Of a stretch of DNA of 64,000 nucleotides, positions 35,105-43,228 are shown in pieces; position 1 is the stretch's first letter, and every line of letters starts with the position of its first letter. The position numbers and the translations under genes were made by a program. The notes beneath the pieces are model-generated. The model saw only the letters and a program-made list of their open reading frames with translations. It ran no database searches and was not told where the DNA came from. Source of the DNA: Bradyrhizobium sp. 195 (lineage in GTDB: Bacteria; Pseudomonadota; Alphaproteobacteria; Rhizobiales; Xanthobacteraceae); the NCBI RefSeq assembly GCF_023101665.1, contig NZ_CP082161.1, forward strand, positions 4,960,001 to 5,024,000, written 5' to 3'.

Positions 35105-35359
35105 CTACCGTGCCACTCTCACGCCATCGGACCCTATCGTGCCGAACATTCCAGCGATGATCTCGCTGGTCGGCTGCATGCCGCCGAGCGACCAGTGGGA
35201 AGGCTCCTGCTCCTCGATCCTGACCCAGACGTTGCGGCGGAAGTCCGGGTTGTTCTGCCCTTCGACCTCGACCATCAGGTCGGTGACGCGTTCGAGCAGC
35301 GTCTTCTTCTGGGCGGCATCAAGGATGCCGCGGACGGTGGAAATGGTGATGTAAGGCAT
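35105..35359 (-). CDS. 4-oxalocrotonate tautomerase-family protein
   Basis: 84 residues from ATG 35359 with GGAGAGA upstream. It begins MPYITISTVRG, so the N-terminal catalytic proline of the tautomerase superfamily is exposed after Met removal. Basic residues that could bind carboxylates are seen in FRRNVWVRIEEQ. Its substrate is unknown. It is divergent from the GlxA-type regulator at 35510 across 150 bases, suggesting that regulator controls it. Confidence 0.85.
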   Translation of the reverse strand: MPYITISTVRGILDAAQKKTLLERVTDLMVEVEGQNNPDFRRNVWVRIEEQEPSHWSLGGMQPTSEIIAGMFGTIGSDGVRVAR

Positions 35360-35509
35360 GTCTCTCTCCAATCGTGTCGGGTAACGACGGCGGCAGATTG
35401 GACCGGCCCCTCGCCGCAAGGCAGTGGCGGATAAGACAGAGATAAGGCAATTTCCGCCACGCGTCCGCGCGCCGTTCGGCTAGGATCGCGGCATCAACCC
35501 GGAGGTCTC

Positions 35510-36493
35510 TTGAAGCTCGCAATTTTGGCACTGGAAGGTTGCATGCATTCGGCGATCGCGGGGATCGCCGACATCCTGTCGCTCGCCAACCACGTCATGC
35601 AGCAGAGCGGCGCAAAATCCCGCTTCGCGTTCCAGACGCTGTCGCTTGACGGCAAGCCCGTGCGCGCCGGCGGTGGCCGGGTGGTCCCAGTCGATGGCGC
35701 GATCGATAAACGCGCGCGCTTCGACGCGATCATCGTCCCCGGCAACCTCGTCGATCACGTCACGGCCGAGCGGCTGCAACCGCAATATGCCCGTGCCGGC
35801 GCCTGGCTCCGGCAGCAGCACGCAAACGGCCGGCTGATCGGCGCCTTCTGCAGCGGCGTGTTCCTGCTGGCCGGCGCCGGCCTGCTCGACAACCGCCGCG
35901 CCACCATCACCTGGTGGCTGCAAGGCGAGCTGCGGCAACGGCATCCCGCGGTCGACCTCGCGGCCGACGCTGTTGTCACCGCGACCGACCGCATCGTCTG
36001 CGCGGCCGGACCGATGTCGTGGGTCGACCTCCTGCTCCGGCTGATCGAGATGGTCGAGGGCAAGGAGATCGCAAAGCTGTGCGCGGACTACGTCGTCATC
36101 GACACGGCCCAGCGGACCCAATCGATTTTCATGCCCGTCGGCTATCTGCTCTCGCAGGACCCGCTGCTGACCAGAGCCGACCTGCTGGTTCGCCGCACGG
36201 GCAAGGCCCCGATGACGGTCAAGCGCCTTGCCGGCGCGCTCGGCCTCAGCGAGCGTACGCTGAACCGGAAATTTCAGGAGCTCACGCGCGAACCGCCGCA
36301 AGCCTTCATCATGCGCCGCCGCGTCGAGCACGCGCGCACGCTGCTGGAGACGACGACGCAGCCGATCAAGGCCATCGCACGCACGGCCGGCTACGAGGAC
36401 GAGAGCAGCTTTCGCAAGGCGTTCCGCAAGCTGACCTTGATGTCACCGCAGGCCTATCGCGCGCGGCGGATGGAGCGGACGGTGCAGGGATAA
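35510..36493 (+). CDS. GlxA-family AraC-type transcriptional regulator
   Basis: 327 residues from a TTG start at 35510 with GGAGG five bases upstream. The N-terminal DJ-1/PfpI-like domain has the nucleophile-elbow motif GAFCSGVFLLAGAGLL. The C-terminal AraC double helix-turn-helix is complete (KRLAGALGLSERTLNRKFQE; IKAIARTAGYEDESSFRKAF). Such proteins activate nearby catabolic or detoxification genes in response to an unknown ligand; the divergent tautomerase gene is the obvious candidate target. Confidence 0.92.
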   Translation: MKLAILALEGCMHSAIAGIADILSLANHVMQQSGAKSRFAFQTLSLDGKPVRAGGGRVVPVDGAIDKRARFDAIIVPGNLVDHVTAERLQPQYARAGAWLRQQHANGRLIGAFCSGVFLLAGAGLLDNRRATITWWLQGELRQRHPAVDLAADAVVTATDRIVCAAGPMSWVDLLLRLIEMVEGKEIAKLCADYVVIDTAQRTQSIFMPVGYLLSQDPLLTRADLLVRRTGKAPMTVKRLAGALGLSERTLNRKFQELTREPPQAFIMRRRVEHARTLLETTTQPIKAIARTAGYEDESSFRKAFRKLTLMSPQAYRARRMERTVQG

Positions 36494-36653
36494 CCATGCA
36501 GATCAGATCCGTCGGCTTTCGTTCTGCATCTGACTCCACTTCGTTCTCAAAGAACAAATCAGATCCGGAAAAACCGGGGCGGACCAATTCCTACCGATTG
36601 GTTTATTCCGTCCGAGATTTGGAATGCGCATTCGATGCATGGAGCCAGTTCTC

Positions 36654-36685
36654 GTAGGGCGGATTAGCCGAAGGCGTAATCCGCC
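36654..36685 (+). repeat. REP sequence left of the RAYT gene
   Basis: GTAG followed by the hairpin arms GGCGGATTA and TAATCCGCC around GCCGAAGGCG. Perfect inverted copy of 37260-37291. Confidence 0.9.
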
Positions 36686-36700
36686 GACTGCTCGCGACGC

Positions 36701-37234
36701 TCACGCAGATTCGCCAAAGTCAACGTCCGCGCTGCTATCCCCCGCCCAATCCTCGGGAAACAGCCCATCCTCGACATCTCGGTGAAACGACGAATGTGGC
36801 CAATCCAACACGCGGGTCACATATCCGTGCTTCACTGGATTGATGTAACAATACTCGACATGGCGTGCATAGTCGGTCTCGTCGCGGATGAGGTGCTCCC
36901 AGAACCGGCTCTGCCATATGCCACGTTCCCGTCCAGCGATCTGTACCGCCGTCAAGGGCTCCGTGTTCGGCAAGGTCTTGACGAATCGCGTCTTGATCAA
37001 CCTCCACCGCATGGAAAAATCGGCATCGCCGTCCGGAAGCGTCCAGACAGCATGAAGGTGGTTCGGAAGAACGACAAACGCATCGATTGTGAAAGGATAG
37101 TCCCGACGCGTCGCTGCAACGGCCGCCCGCAGCGCTGCGATGTGCTCGACGAGCAGCCTCTGCTTCCGGTCGAGAAGATTGACCGTGAAGAACCAGCAAC
37201 CACCCGGAACAAATGCACGGCGATAGTTTGGCAT
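36701..37234 (-). CDS. REP-associated tyrosine transposase (RAYT)
   Basis: 177 residues, the usual size of TnpA_REP proteins in the Y1/HUH superfamily. Signature parts: MPNYRRAFVPGGCWFFTVNL at the N-terminus, the HUH motif in VVLPNHLHAVW near residue 59, WQSRFWEHLIRDETDYARHV, and the catalytic-Tyr helix EYCYINPVKHGYV. These enzymes cut and join single-stranded REP DNA at the GTAG foot and are domesticated and non-mobile in many bacteria. The gene is intact and framed by inverted REPs. Confidence 0.93.
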   Translation of the reverse strand: MPNYRRAFVPGGCWFFTVNLLDRKQRLLVEHIAALRAAVAATRRDYPFTIDAFVVLPNHLHAVWTLPDGDADFSMRWRLIKTRFVKTLPNTEPLTAVQIAGRERGIWQSRFWEHLIRDETDYARHVEYCYINPVKHGYVTRVLDWPHSSFHRDVEDGLFPEDWAGDSSADVDFGESA

Positions 37235-37259
37235 TGAAGCTGCCCGATCAGGTCAAGAT

Positions 37260-37291
37260 GGCGGATTACGCCTTCGGCTAATCCGCCCTAC
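37260..37291 (-). repeat. REP sequence right of the RAYT gene
   Basis: Reverse complement of the REP at 36654-36685, including the terminal GTAG (read as CTAC on the plus strand). Confidence 0.9.
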
Positions 37292-37307
37292 GCACCAGCA
37301 CACATCG

Positions 37308-37478
37308 TCACTTGTCCGGAAAATTCCCGCCGATCTCCGTCACGACAGGCGCCCATTTCACCAGCGCCGCATTGTCGGAGGCCGTCTTCACGCCGTCACC
37401 GGACAGCGACCTGGGCGCACCCGTCTTCCCGCCGAAGCGGATCGTCACCCGACAGCCACCACTCCACCAGACGATTGG
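37308..37478 (-). pseudogene. Possible 3' remnant of a gene downstream of the TRAP permease
   Basis: A minus frame with no start codon reads ...VTIRFGGKTGAPRSLSGDG, KTASDNAALVKWAPVVTEIG and GNFPDK, then a stop. The composition and the proper-looking C-terminus suggest the tail of a former gene, cut off upstream by a stop at 37479-37481. The adjoining frame (37480-37595) may hold the preceding part after a frameshift. I cannot assign a family; a solute-binding protein tail is one guess, because the TRAP genes next door have no binding protein. The remaining 37235-37595 sequence holds only the REP. Confidence 0.3.
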
Positions 37479-37595
37479 TCAGTCGCAAAGTCCCCATTGG
37501 GCCTGCTGTTCCCCGTGCAAAGGGCATGCCTTCGCAGGCGGCCGGCAGACCTCCCAATATCTCTCCCCGGATCAATCCCGGGCAGAGATATCTTC

Positions 37596-39200
37596 TCAAT
37601 TCTTCGGCTGGCCGAAATCGAGCGGCGGTGGCAGCTCAATATCCGGAATTTCGATCTTGATCTTGTCCAGATCCACCTTCCTGGGAGCGTCCAGCAGCCC
37701 GGTGACGGTGATCGGGAACGCGATGACGACCGCGACCATGATCGCCTGCAGGCCGATCCAGGGCATCGCGCCCCAATAAATGTCCGAGCTCTTGACCTCC
37801 TTCGGCGCCACACCCCGCAGATAGAACAAGGCGAAGCCGAAGGGCGGATGCAGGAACGAGGTCTGCATGTTGACGCAGAGCATGACACCGAACCAGATCA
37901 AGGCCGCATCCGCCCCGACGACGGGAGTGAGCAGCTTCTGCGCGATCGGCGCGATCATCGGGATGATGATGAAGGCGATCTCGAAGAAGTCGAGGAAGAA
38001 GGCGATGAAGAAGATGAAGAGGTTCATGAAGATCAGGAAGCCCCAGACCCCGCCCGGCAGCGATGTCAGCATGTGCTCCAGCCAGACACCACCATTGCAA
38101 CCGAGAAAGACGATCGAGAAGCAGGTCGATCCGATCAGGATGAACGTCACCATGCAGGTGATGCGCATGGTGGTCTCATAGCCCTGCTTGACCAGGGTGC
38201 GGAGGTCGGGAATCCTGATCGTCTCGATGCAAACCCAGGCGACTGCGAGATAGGCAATCGCAAAGGCGATCTTGAACAGCAGATTCGGCGTGAAGTAGAT
38301 GCCGATGATGGTACCGACACCCGCGGCCGCAACGCCGATCAGCAATATCTTGTGACCAGCCGAGCTGAAATCCTTGTGATGGATGACGGCGAGGACGATC
38401 GCGCCGACTGCGCCCATCGCGCCTGCTTCGGTCGGGGTCGCGAGGCCGAGCATCATCGTGCCGAGCACCACGAAGATCAGGACGGCGGACGGGATGATGC
38501 CCAACAGGCATTTGCGCCAGAGCGCCCAACCTGTGAGCGTCCTTGCTTCCTTGGGCACCGCCGGAACGTGATGCGGCTTGATCACGCTCAGAGCAAACGT
38601 GTAGCCCGCGAAGAGTGCGATCTGAAGCAGCGATGGGCCCCAGGCGCCCAGATACATATCACCAACCGACTTCCCAAGCTGGTCCGCGAGCACGATCAGA
38701 ACCAGTGAGGGAGGCACCAGCTGGGTGATGGTGCCGGAGGCCGCGAGCACGCCGGTGATGTAGCGCATGTTGTAGCCGTAGCGGATCATCACGGGCATCG
38801 AGATCAGCGCCATCGCGATCACCTGCGCCGCCACGGTGCCCGTGATGGCACCGAGGATGAAACCGACAATGATCACGGAATAACCGAGACCGCCGCGAAT
38901 GGGGCCGAACAACTGCCCCATCGAATCCAGCATGTCCTCTGCGAGGCCGCATCGCTCGAGGATCGATCCCATGAACGTGAAGAACGGAATTGCCAGCAGC
39001 AGTTCGTTTGCCAGAACGCTGCCGTAGATGCGCTCGGGGATTGCCTGGAGGAAGCTAAACCCGAAAAATCCTTCGTGGATCGCGAGAAAACCGAACGAAA
39101 GGCCGAGAGCGGCCAGCGTGAAAGCGACCGGAAATCCGATCAGCATGGCGAAGACCAGCCCGCCGAACATCAGCGGCGGCATCATATCAATCGTGATCAT
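37596..39200 (-). CDS. dctM: TRAP transporter large permease (DctM family)
   Basis: 534 residues with about twelve to thirteen membrane helices. Typical DctM features include MPPLMFGGLVFAMLIGFPVA, SILERCGLAEDMLD, and the family loop GTITQLVPPSLVLIVLADQL. The extra-long middle insert (TRPDLRTLVKQGYETTMRI-type region) fits the larger DctM subgroup for carboxylates such as chloroaromatic or mannitol-type substrates. It forms the Na+-driven transport channel with DctQ. It overlaps dctQ by ATGA. No solute-binding (DctP) gene is adjacent. Confidence 0.92.
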   Translation of the reverse strand: MITIDMMPPLMFGGLVFAMLIGFPVAFTLAALGLSFGFLAIHEGFFGFSFLQAIPERIYGSVLANELLLAIPFFTFMGSILERCGLAEDMLDSMGQLFGPIRGGLGYSVIIVGFILGAITGTVAAQVIAMALISMPVMIRYGYNMRYITGVLAASGTITQLVPPSLVLIVLADQLGKSVGDMYLGAWGPSLLQIALFAGYTFALSVIKPHHVPAVPKEARTLTGWALWRKCLLGIIPSAVLIFVVLGTMMLGLATPTEAGAMGAVGAIVLAVIHHKDFSSAGHKILLIGVAAAGVGTIIGIYFTPNLLFKIAFAIAYLAVAWVCIETIRIPDLRTLVKQGYETTMRITCMVTFILIGSTCFSIVFLGCNGGVWLEHMLTSLPGGVWGFLIFMNLFIFFIAFFLDFFEIAFIIIPMIAPIAQKLLTPVVGADAALIWFGVMLCVNMQTSFLHPPFGFALFYLRGVAPKEVKSSDIYWGAMPWIGLQAIMVAVVIAFPITVTGLLDAPRKVDLDKIKIEIPDIELPPPLDFGQPKN

Positions 39201-39736
39201 TGGGTCGGCCGCTCATATTTTGCCTCGATGGTGACTTCACCACGCAAGGCCGCAATGCGTTTGATGGCTTCCGAAACACCTTGCAAAGCCACCATGAAAA
39301 ATCCTGCCGGCAGGACGAACTTGATCGGCCACCGGAGGAGGCCGCCAGCATTATTGGACATTTCGCCGATGATGAGCGAGTTGTAGAACATCGACCATGA
39401 GAGGTAGCTGAGGAGCAGGCACGCCGGGACGAGGAAAACCAATGTCCCGATCAGGTCGAGCCACAGCTGGCCGCGTTCGGAAAGCATGAGGTACAGGATT
39501 TCGACGCGCACATGCTCGTTGCGTTTGAAAGTGTAGGACGAGCCGAACATCACGATGACGGCGAACATGTACCACTGAGTCTCGAGCCAGCTGTTGGAGC
39601 TGTAGCTGAAGGCATACCGGATCATCGCATTGACAGCGCTGACCACGCAGGCCGCGAGCACCAGAATGTTGCAGACGTTGCCGACCTTTTCATTCAGCCA
39701 GTCGATAGCCGTACTTACCGCCAACAATGGGCGCAT
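39197..39736 (-). CDS. dctQ: TRAP transporter small permease (DctQ family)
   Basis: 179 residues with four membrane helices (VCNILVLAACVVSAVNAMIR; QWYMFAVIVMFGSSYTF; LIGTLVFLVPACLLLSYLS; FVLPAGFFMVALQGV) and the conserved N-terminal WLNEKVG and KRNEHVRVEI motifs of DctQ proteins. It pairs with DctM to bring an organic acid into the cell. First gene of the dctQM pair; GGGGAAAAGG precedes its start. Confidence 0.92.
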   Translation of the reverse strand: MRPLLAVSTAIDWLNEKVGNVCNILVLAACVVSAVNAMIRYAFSYSSNSWLETQWYMFAVIVMFGSSYTFKRNEHVRVEILYLMLSERGQLWLDLIGTLVFLVPACLLLSYLSWSMFYNSLIIGEMSNNAGGLLRWPIKFVLPAGFFMVALQGVSEAIKRIAALRGEVTIEAKYERPTQ

Positions 39737-40038
39737 CGATGCCTTTTCCCCGCTCGCTGAGTGCTACCCCCCAGGCGAGCAGGACCATGGGGCTGCAGCA
39801 GCAGCCTTCCATTTCTGCACGGGAGCTAGTTACCCCTCCTGATGCTTCCGCCCGTTCTTGTTTGTCGGTTTTGGCAAGACATTTTGAGGTCTCACCCGCC
39901 GCGTGAAGCGAGGCCACCATTACCGTCGGCCAATTCCGGGTCAACAAAAAAAATGGCCAGTTTGCCGCAGCAACGCCTAAAACATGGTCGCAGTGCTTAA
40001 TGGGTTGGCCTGCGGGGCATGTCGAATTGCGGGTAGGC
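39737..40038. other. Intergenic region upstream of dctQ
   Basis: About 300 bases without a convincing gene. It must hold the dctQM promoter, but I found no clear sigma-54 or housekeeping elements. An AT-rich stretch occurs near 39940-39960. Confidence 0.5.
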
Positions 40039-40275
40039 CTACCCCTCGACGTCGTACTGCTTGCAGAGATGATCGCCGATCTGGACAAGCATGGCGACGC
40101 ATTCAGGGTAACCGGGCCGATCTGAGGTGGCCTGATCCGCGCTGGCTCGAAACTCCCAGGAATGACCATCGCGAAGGATGGAAATTGTCATGCCATCGGG
40201 ACAGTCGGCGTGGACCTTCAACTCGGCCTTCGCCATGGCGATCAGTTCGCTTTCAGTCTTCACGGGTCTGCTCAT
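40039..40275 (-). CDS. Small hypothetical protein (78 aa)
   Basis: 78 residues from ATG 40275 with GGAGG well placed upstream. Reads like a real small soluble protein: VKTESELIAMAKAELKVHAD, CPDGMTISILRDGHSWEFRA, then a helical tail PECVAMLVQIGDHLCKQYDV. I recall similar short proteins in Bradyrhizobium without assigned function. Monocistronic, upstream of dctQM but unlikely to be linked. Confidence 0.65.
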   Translation of the reverse strand: MSRPVKTESELIAMAKAELKVHADCPDGMTISILRDGHSWEFRASADQATSDRPGYPECVAMLVQIGDHLCKQYDVEG

Positions 40276-40972
40276 GAAGGTAATCCTCCGTCTTGGGGCA
40301 GAACTTTAATTGCATCTGCCAAACCCATCAAACAAGTCTTTCCGATAAAGCCGCTCCCGGCATTGGGATAGCGCAATCCGGCCCGGTCCGCCCGGGTCAC
40401 TTGCTGGCAGCGCAGCGGCGAGCACGGACCGGCTTCGATCCCGCAGCAGACCTCGACGTTCTGGGCCGGAGGGAGCGCCCAAGAAGATCAAGCCGCCCCA
40501 GAGGCGTCGGGCAACACAGCGAAACACGGCGTCAACCCCTACCCGAAAAAATATTCCACTTTCCCGAATTTCGGATTTGTGGCATACACCCGACATCCCG
40601 GCCCTTGCCAAAGGGGCGCTTCGCGATCGTCACGAGTGTGGGCCGGGCTTGCGGTGGACGCGGTAGCGCCGGCGCGGATAGCGTGATGACAGGGCGGGCA
40701 ACCGTGAGTCTTCAGGCGGCGCGATACGACCCGGCGCGGTCACAGCGGTCAGGTTGGACATCGGGGGCGAGCACGCGCCAGCCCCTGACGATCCGGCCCG
40801 GTCGTCCGCGGACGGAGAAGTCGTGTGGTCCTGACGCCCGGGGTCTGTGCGTCAAGTCTCAGCGGTGATGTGGCGGCCCGACCGGGCACGCGCATCGATC
40901 ATCCGCAAGGCGACGGGGGCAATAGTGCATCGCTCCCCGGGGAGAGCACGAAGGACACCGTTAAAACCATCC

Positions 40973-41074
40973 GCGCAGGGAAGGCCGGGCACCGGCATCA
41001 CCTGTGATCCACCCCGTGTGCATCTTCGTAGCGCACGGATCTCGGGTGCCGCCGGCGCCCGGCCTTCCCTGCGC
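40973..41074. repeat. Inverted repeat with 18-bp perfect arms
   Basis: GCGCAGGGAAGGCCGGGC (40973-40990) and GCCCGGCCTTCCCTGCGC (41057-41074) enclose 66 bases. If transcribed, it would fold into a long stem. No protein-coding frame explains it. Confidence 0.8.
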
Positions 41075-41166
41075 CCTTTGGCCTCCATCGGGCGCCGAAC
41101 GACAGCAAGCCTCGGGCGAAACGCGCCGCGAGATTGCGAAGGCGTGTCTGCAGCTACACACTCGGT

Positions 41167-41266
41167 GTCATCGCCCGCGAAAGCGGGTGATCCAGTATTC
41201 CAGAGGCCGAGGTGATTGAATCGGGAGGCCGCGGCGTACTGGATTCCCCGCCTTCGCGGGGAATGA
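41167..41266. repeat. Dispersed palindrome, ATCCAGTA family, copy 1
   Basis: Left half GTCATCGCCCGCGAAAGCGG then GTGATCCAGTA; right half TACTGGATTCCCCGCC then TTCGCGGGGAATGA. Each half contains its own hairpin. A related element is at 60884-60989. Confidence 0.75.
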
Positions 41267-41304
41267 TTGCGTCACTTGGAGAAGCAAGATGACCCCTCAT
41301 ACTC

Positions 41305-41420
41305 CGTCATTGCGAGCGCAGCGAAGCAATCCAGACTGCCGGCGCGGAATGAGTCTGGATTGCTTCGTCGCATCAGCGCAAAATTGCTTCGCAATTTTGT
41401 CGCGAGCTCCTCGCAATGAC
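41305..41420. repeat. Dispersed palindromic repeat, CGTCATTGCGAG family, copy 2
   Basis: Shares CGTCATTGCGAGCGCAGCGA and AAGCAATCCAGACTG with the copy at 14687, and ends CTCGCAATGAC. This copy has an inserted AAAATTGC-TTC-GCAATTTT hairpin near 41380-41399, lengthening it by about 30 bases. Confidence 0.85.
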
Positions 41421-41458
41421 AACGTGGAGAGAGGGAGCGCCACTCGCGCTCTCCTGCC

Positions 41459-42232
41459 CTACGCCGCCGCCTTCTGCCTTGCGACCAGCGCTTCGCCGAA
41501 CGCCTCGAACAGCTTGCGGTTGATGGGATTGTGCTGGGGATCGTATTCGGCGTGCCATTGCACACCGAGCGCAAAGGTCGGGGCTTCCGCGATGCCGATC
41601 GCCTCGATGGTGCCGTCCTCGGCGATGCCTTCGATCAGCACGCGCTTGCCGAGCTCCAATATGCCCTGCCCGTGCAGCGAATTGACCCGGATCTTCTCGC
41701 AGCCGAGCAGTCTTGCGAACGCCCCGCCGGGCGTCAGGTCGACGTCGTGACGGTCGGCGAACACGACGGTCGGATCGGGATGGATCTCGCCGTTCTCGAG
41801 CCGGGGCATGCGATGGTTCATGCGGCCGGGGATTTCGCGGATCTCGGGGTGCAGCGAGCCACCGAAGGCGACGTTCATCTCCTGGAGGCCGCGGCAGATA
41901 CCGAACAGCGGCACGCCGCGGGCGACACAGGCGACCGAAAGCGCCAGCGCCACCTCGTCGCGATGGATATCGTAGGGCTCGTGCCGCTCACACGGGTCGA
42001 CATTGAAGCGGGTCGGATGGACATTGGCGCGGGCGCCGGTGAGCACGATCCCGTCGACCACGTCGAGCAGCGCGCCGATATCAGTGATGTCGGGCGCGGC
42101 CGCGACGATCAACGGCAAGGCACCGGAGACCTCGGCTACGGCGCGCAGGTTTCGCTCGCCGACCATCTGGACCTGAAATCGATTTTCGACGCGATGGGAA
42201 TTCCCGATCACGCCGACGACCGGCTTTCTCAT
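41459..42232 (-). CDS. Class I glutamine amidotransferase, gamma-glutamyl-GABA hydrolase-like (PuuD family)
   Basis: 257 residues from ATG 42232. The peptidase C26 fold is clear: nucleophile Cys in VPLFGICRGLQEMNVAFGGS near residue 113, the oxyanion segment VLTGARANVHPTRF, and the catalytic His-Glu in FALGVQWHAEYDPQHNPINR. Family members cleave gamma-glutamyl-GABA (putrescine breakdown) or related gamma-glutamyl amides. No polyamine genes are nearby, so the substrate is open. Monocistronic. Confidence 0.9.
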   Translation of the reverse strand: MRKPVVGVIGNSHRVENRFQVQMVGERNLRAVAEVSGALPLIVAAAPDITDIGALLDVVDGIVLTGARANVHPTRFNVDPCERHEPYDIHRDEVALALSVACVARGVPLFGICRGLQEMNVAFGGSLHPEIREIPGRMNHRMPRLENGEIHPDPTVVFADRHDVDLTPGGAFARLLGCEKIRVNSLHGQGILELGKRVLIEGIAEDGTIEAIGIAEAPTFALGVQWHAEYDPQHNPINRKLFEAFGEALVARQKAAA

Positions 42233-42324
42233 CTGTCGTTCCGTGCCTCTCCGCCGAAGAAGATTCCCCAAACATGCCTCTCCGATGGAACAAATTCAAC
42301 AGAAGGGTACGCGGGACGGCAATG

Positions 42325-43095
42325 CTATTTTCGCGCAAATGCCTCCCGGGCCTCGCCCCCGGCAGGCAGGCCGGCGGCCTCCAGTGCAGTTGCCGCCGGA
42401 TCGCCCGGCGCGGCCAGCCAGGGCAATTTCGCGTCGATTCCGCGCGTCACGGGCTCCCCGAGCGCCCCACCGAAATCAATCGGCCAAAACCCGTTGGGCA
42501 CGACCTCGGCCGTGAGACCACGGATCGCATAGCCCTCGCCCAGAACCGCCTCGGCACGGTCGGCAGCGACAAGGCGCGCGGTCTTGGGATCATTGGGATC
42601 GCCAAAGCTCACGAGCACGGGAATGAGGTCTCCCTGCACCGGGACGACGCCGGTCTGCCGGTGGATATCGTTGAACGAGACGCGGTTGCCGCGCGCGGCG
42701 CCATAGGCGCGGAGCGCGACATAGTTGATGTCGTCGAAATCCAGCTTTGCGCCCTGCCGGTGCGCCAGCAATGCCACCAGATTCCTGCCTTTGCCGCGGT
42801 CTTGGCCCAAGTCTTGGCCCAAGTCTTGGCCCAAGTTTTGGCCCAAGTTTTGGCCGAGGTCCTGCCCGAGGTCGACGAACACCGCCTCCCCGCGCGTCGT
42901 GGTACGGCCGCCCCGGTTATAGTTGCGGTCGGGCACGACGGCCAGAACGCCGGACCCGGTCTTGATCCCGTCAGGCGTCGTCACCTCGACCGTGAGGCGA
43001 AATTTGTGGCCCGGCCGGTTGATCCGGATCTGGTCGCCGATCACGAGCACGGCCAGGAGCCCGAGCAGACCGGCCCATTTGCTGATGAAGCTCAA
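42325..43095 (-). CDS. Hypothetical membrane-anchored protein with a DLGQ tandem repeat
   Basis: 256 residues. A hydrophobic N-terminus (WAGLLGLLAVLVIGDQI) is followed by a beta-rich segment (HKFRLTVEVTTPDGIKTGSG), then six four-residue repeats near residues 75-100 (DLGQ and DLGQN variants) encoded by a 12-bp tandem DNA repeat. The C-terminal 150 residues (LLAHRQGAKLDFDDINYVAL ... VLVSFGDPNDPKTARLVAAD) are soluble and look conserved. The domain is unknown to me. The repeat interrupts an otherwise folded-looking protein and is a likely site of length variation. Confidence 0.8.
   Translation of the reverse strand: MSFISKWAGLLGLLAVLVIGDQIRINRPGHKFRLTVEVTTPDGIKTGSGVLAVVPDRNYNRGGRTTTRGEAVFVDLGQDLGQNLGQNLGQDLGQDLGQDRGKGRNLVALLAHRQGAKLDFDDINYVALRAYGAARGNRVSFNDIHRQTGVVPVQGDLIPVLVSFGDPNDPKTARLVAADRAEAVLGEGYAIRGLTAEVVPNGFWPIDFGGALGEPVTRGIDAKLPWLAAPGDPAATALEAAGLPAGGEAREAFARK
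42801..42872. repeat. Six-unit 12-bp tandem repeat inside a coding region
   Basis: Units start at 42801, 42813, 42825, 42837, 42849 and 42861. The first three are identical (CTTGGCCCAAGT); the fourth differs by one base, the last two by more. Each encodes one four-residue DLGQ-type unit on the minus strand, so length changes keep the frame. Confidence 0.95.
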
Positions 43096-43228
43096 ACGGC
43101 CCCCACTGTTCTTTCCTCATCGCTCTGCACCGCCGGCGCGGCGGCGTCAAACCAGCGCGTTGACGCGGTCTTGATCGGAAGCGCGTTTGTCGAGAGAGTG
43201 CGGCGCACCGCGCTGAAAAGGACCCGAT

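Larger units (their letters stand above)
36654..37291. mobile_element. REP-RAYT unit: transposase gene framed by perfect 32-bp inverted REPs
   Basis: The left REP (36654-36685) and right REP (37260-37291) are perfect inverted copies, each with a GTAG foot and a GGCGGATTA...TAATCCGCC hairpin. The 534-bp RAYT gene lies between them on the minus strand. This is the classic arrangement in which a single-copy RAYT is flanked by the REPs it is thought to mobilise. Confidence 0.85.
40276..41458. other. 1.2-kb repeat-rich region without a convincing gene
   Basis: Open frames on both strands here are low in hydrophobic residues, rich in Arg/Ser/Gly, and lack ribosome binding sites. The sequence resembles non-coding stretches I remember recurring in Bradyrhizobium genomes. 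It contains an 18-bp perfect inverted repeat (40973-40990 and 41057-41074) and two different dispersed palindromes (41167-41266 and 41305-41420). Confidence 0.6.

Noticed and set aside
40293..40868. A 191-codon open frame in the repeat-rich block
   Set aside because: Arg/Ser/Gly-rich with no ribosome binding site or domain; it overlaps sequence that looks like non-coding repeat DNA.
42798..42875. CRISPR-like tandem array
   Set aside because: The 12-bp units are directly adjacent with no spacers and lie inside a coding frame, so this is a coding tandem repeat.
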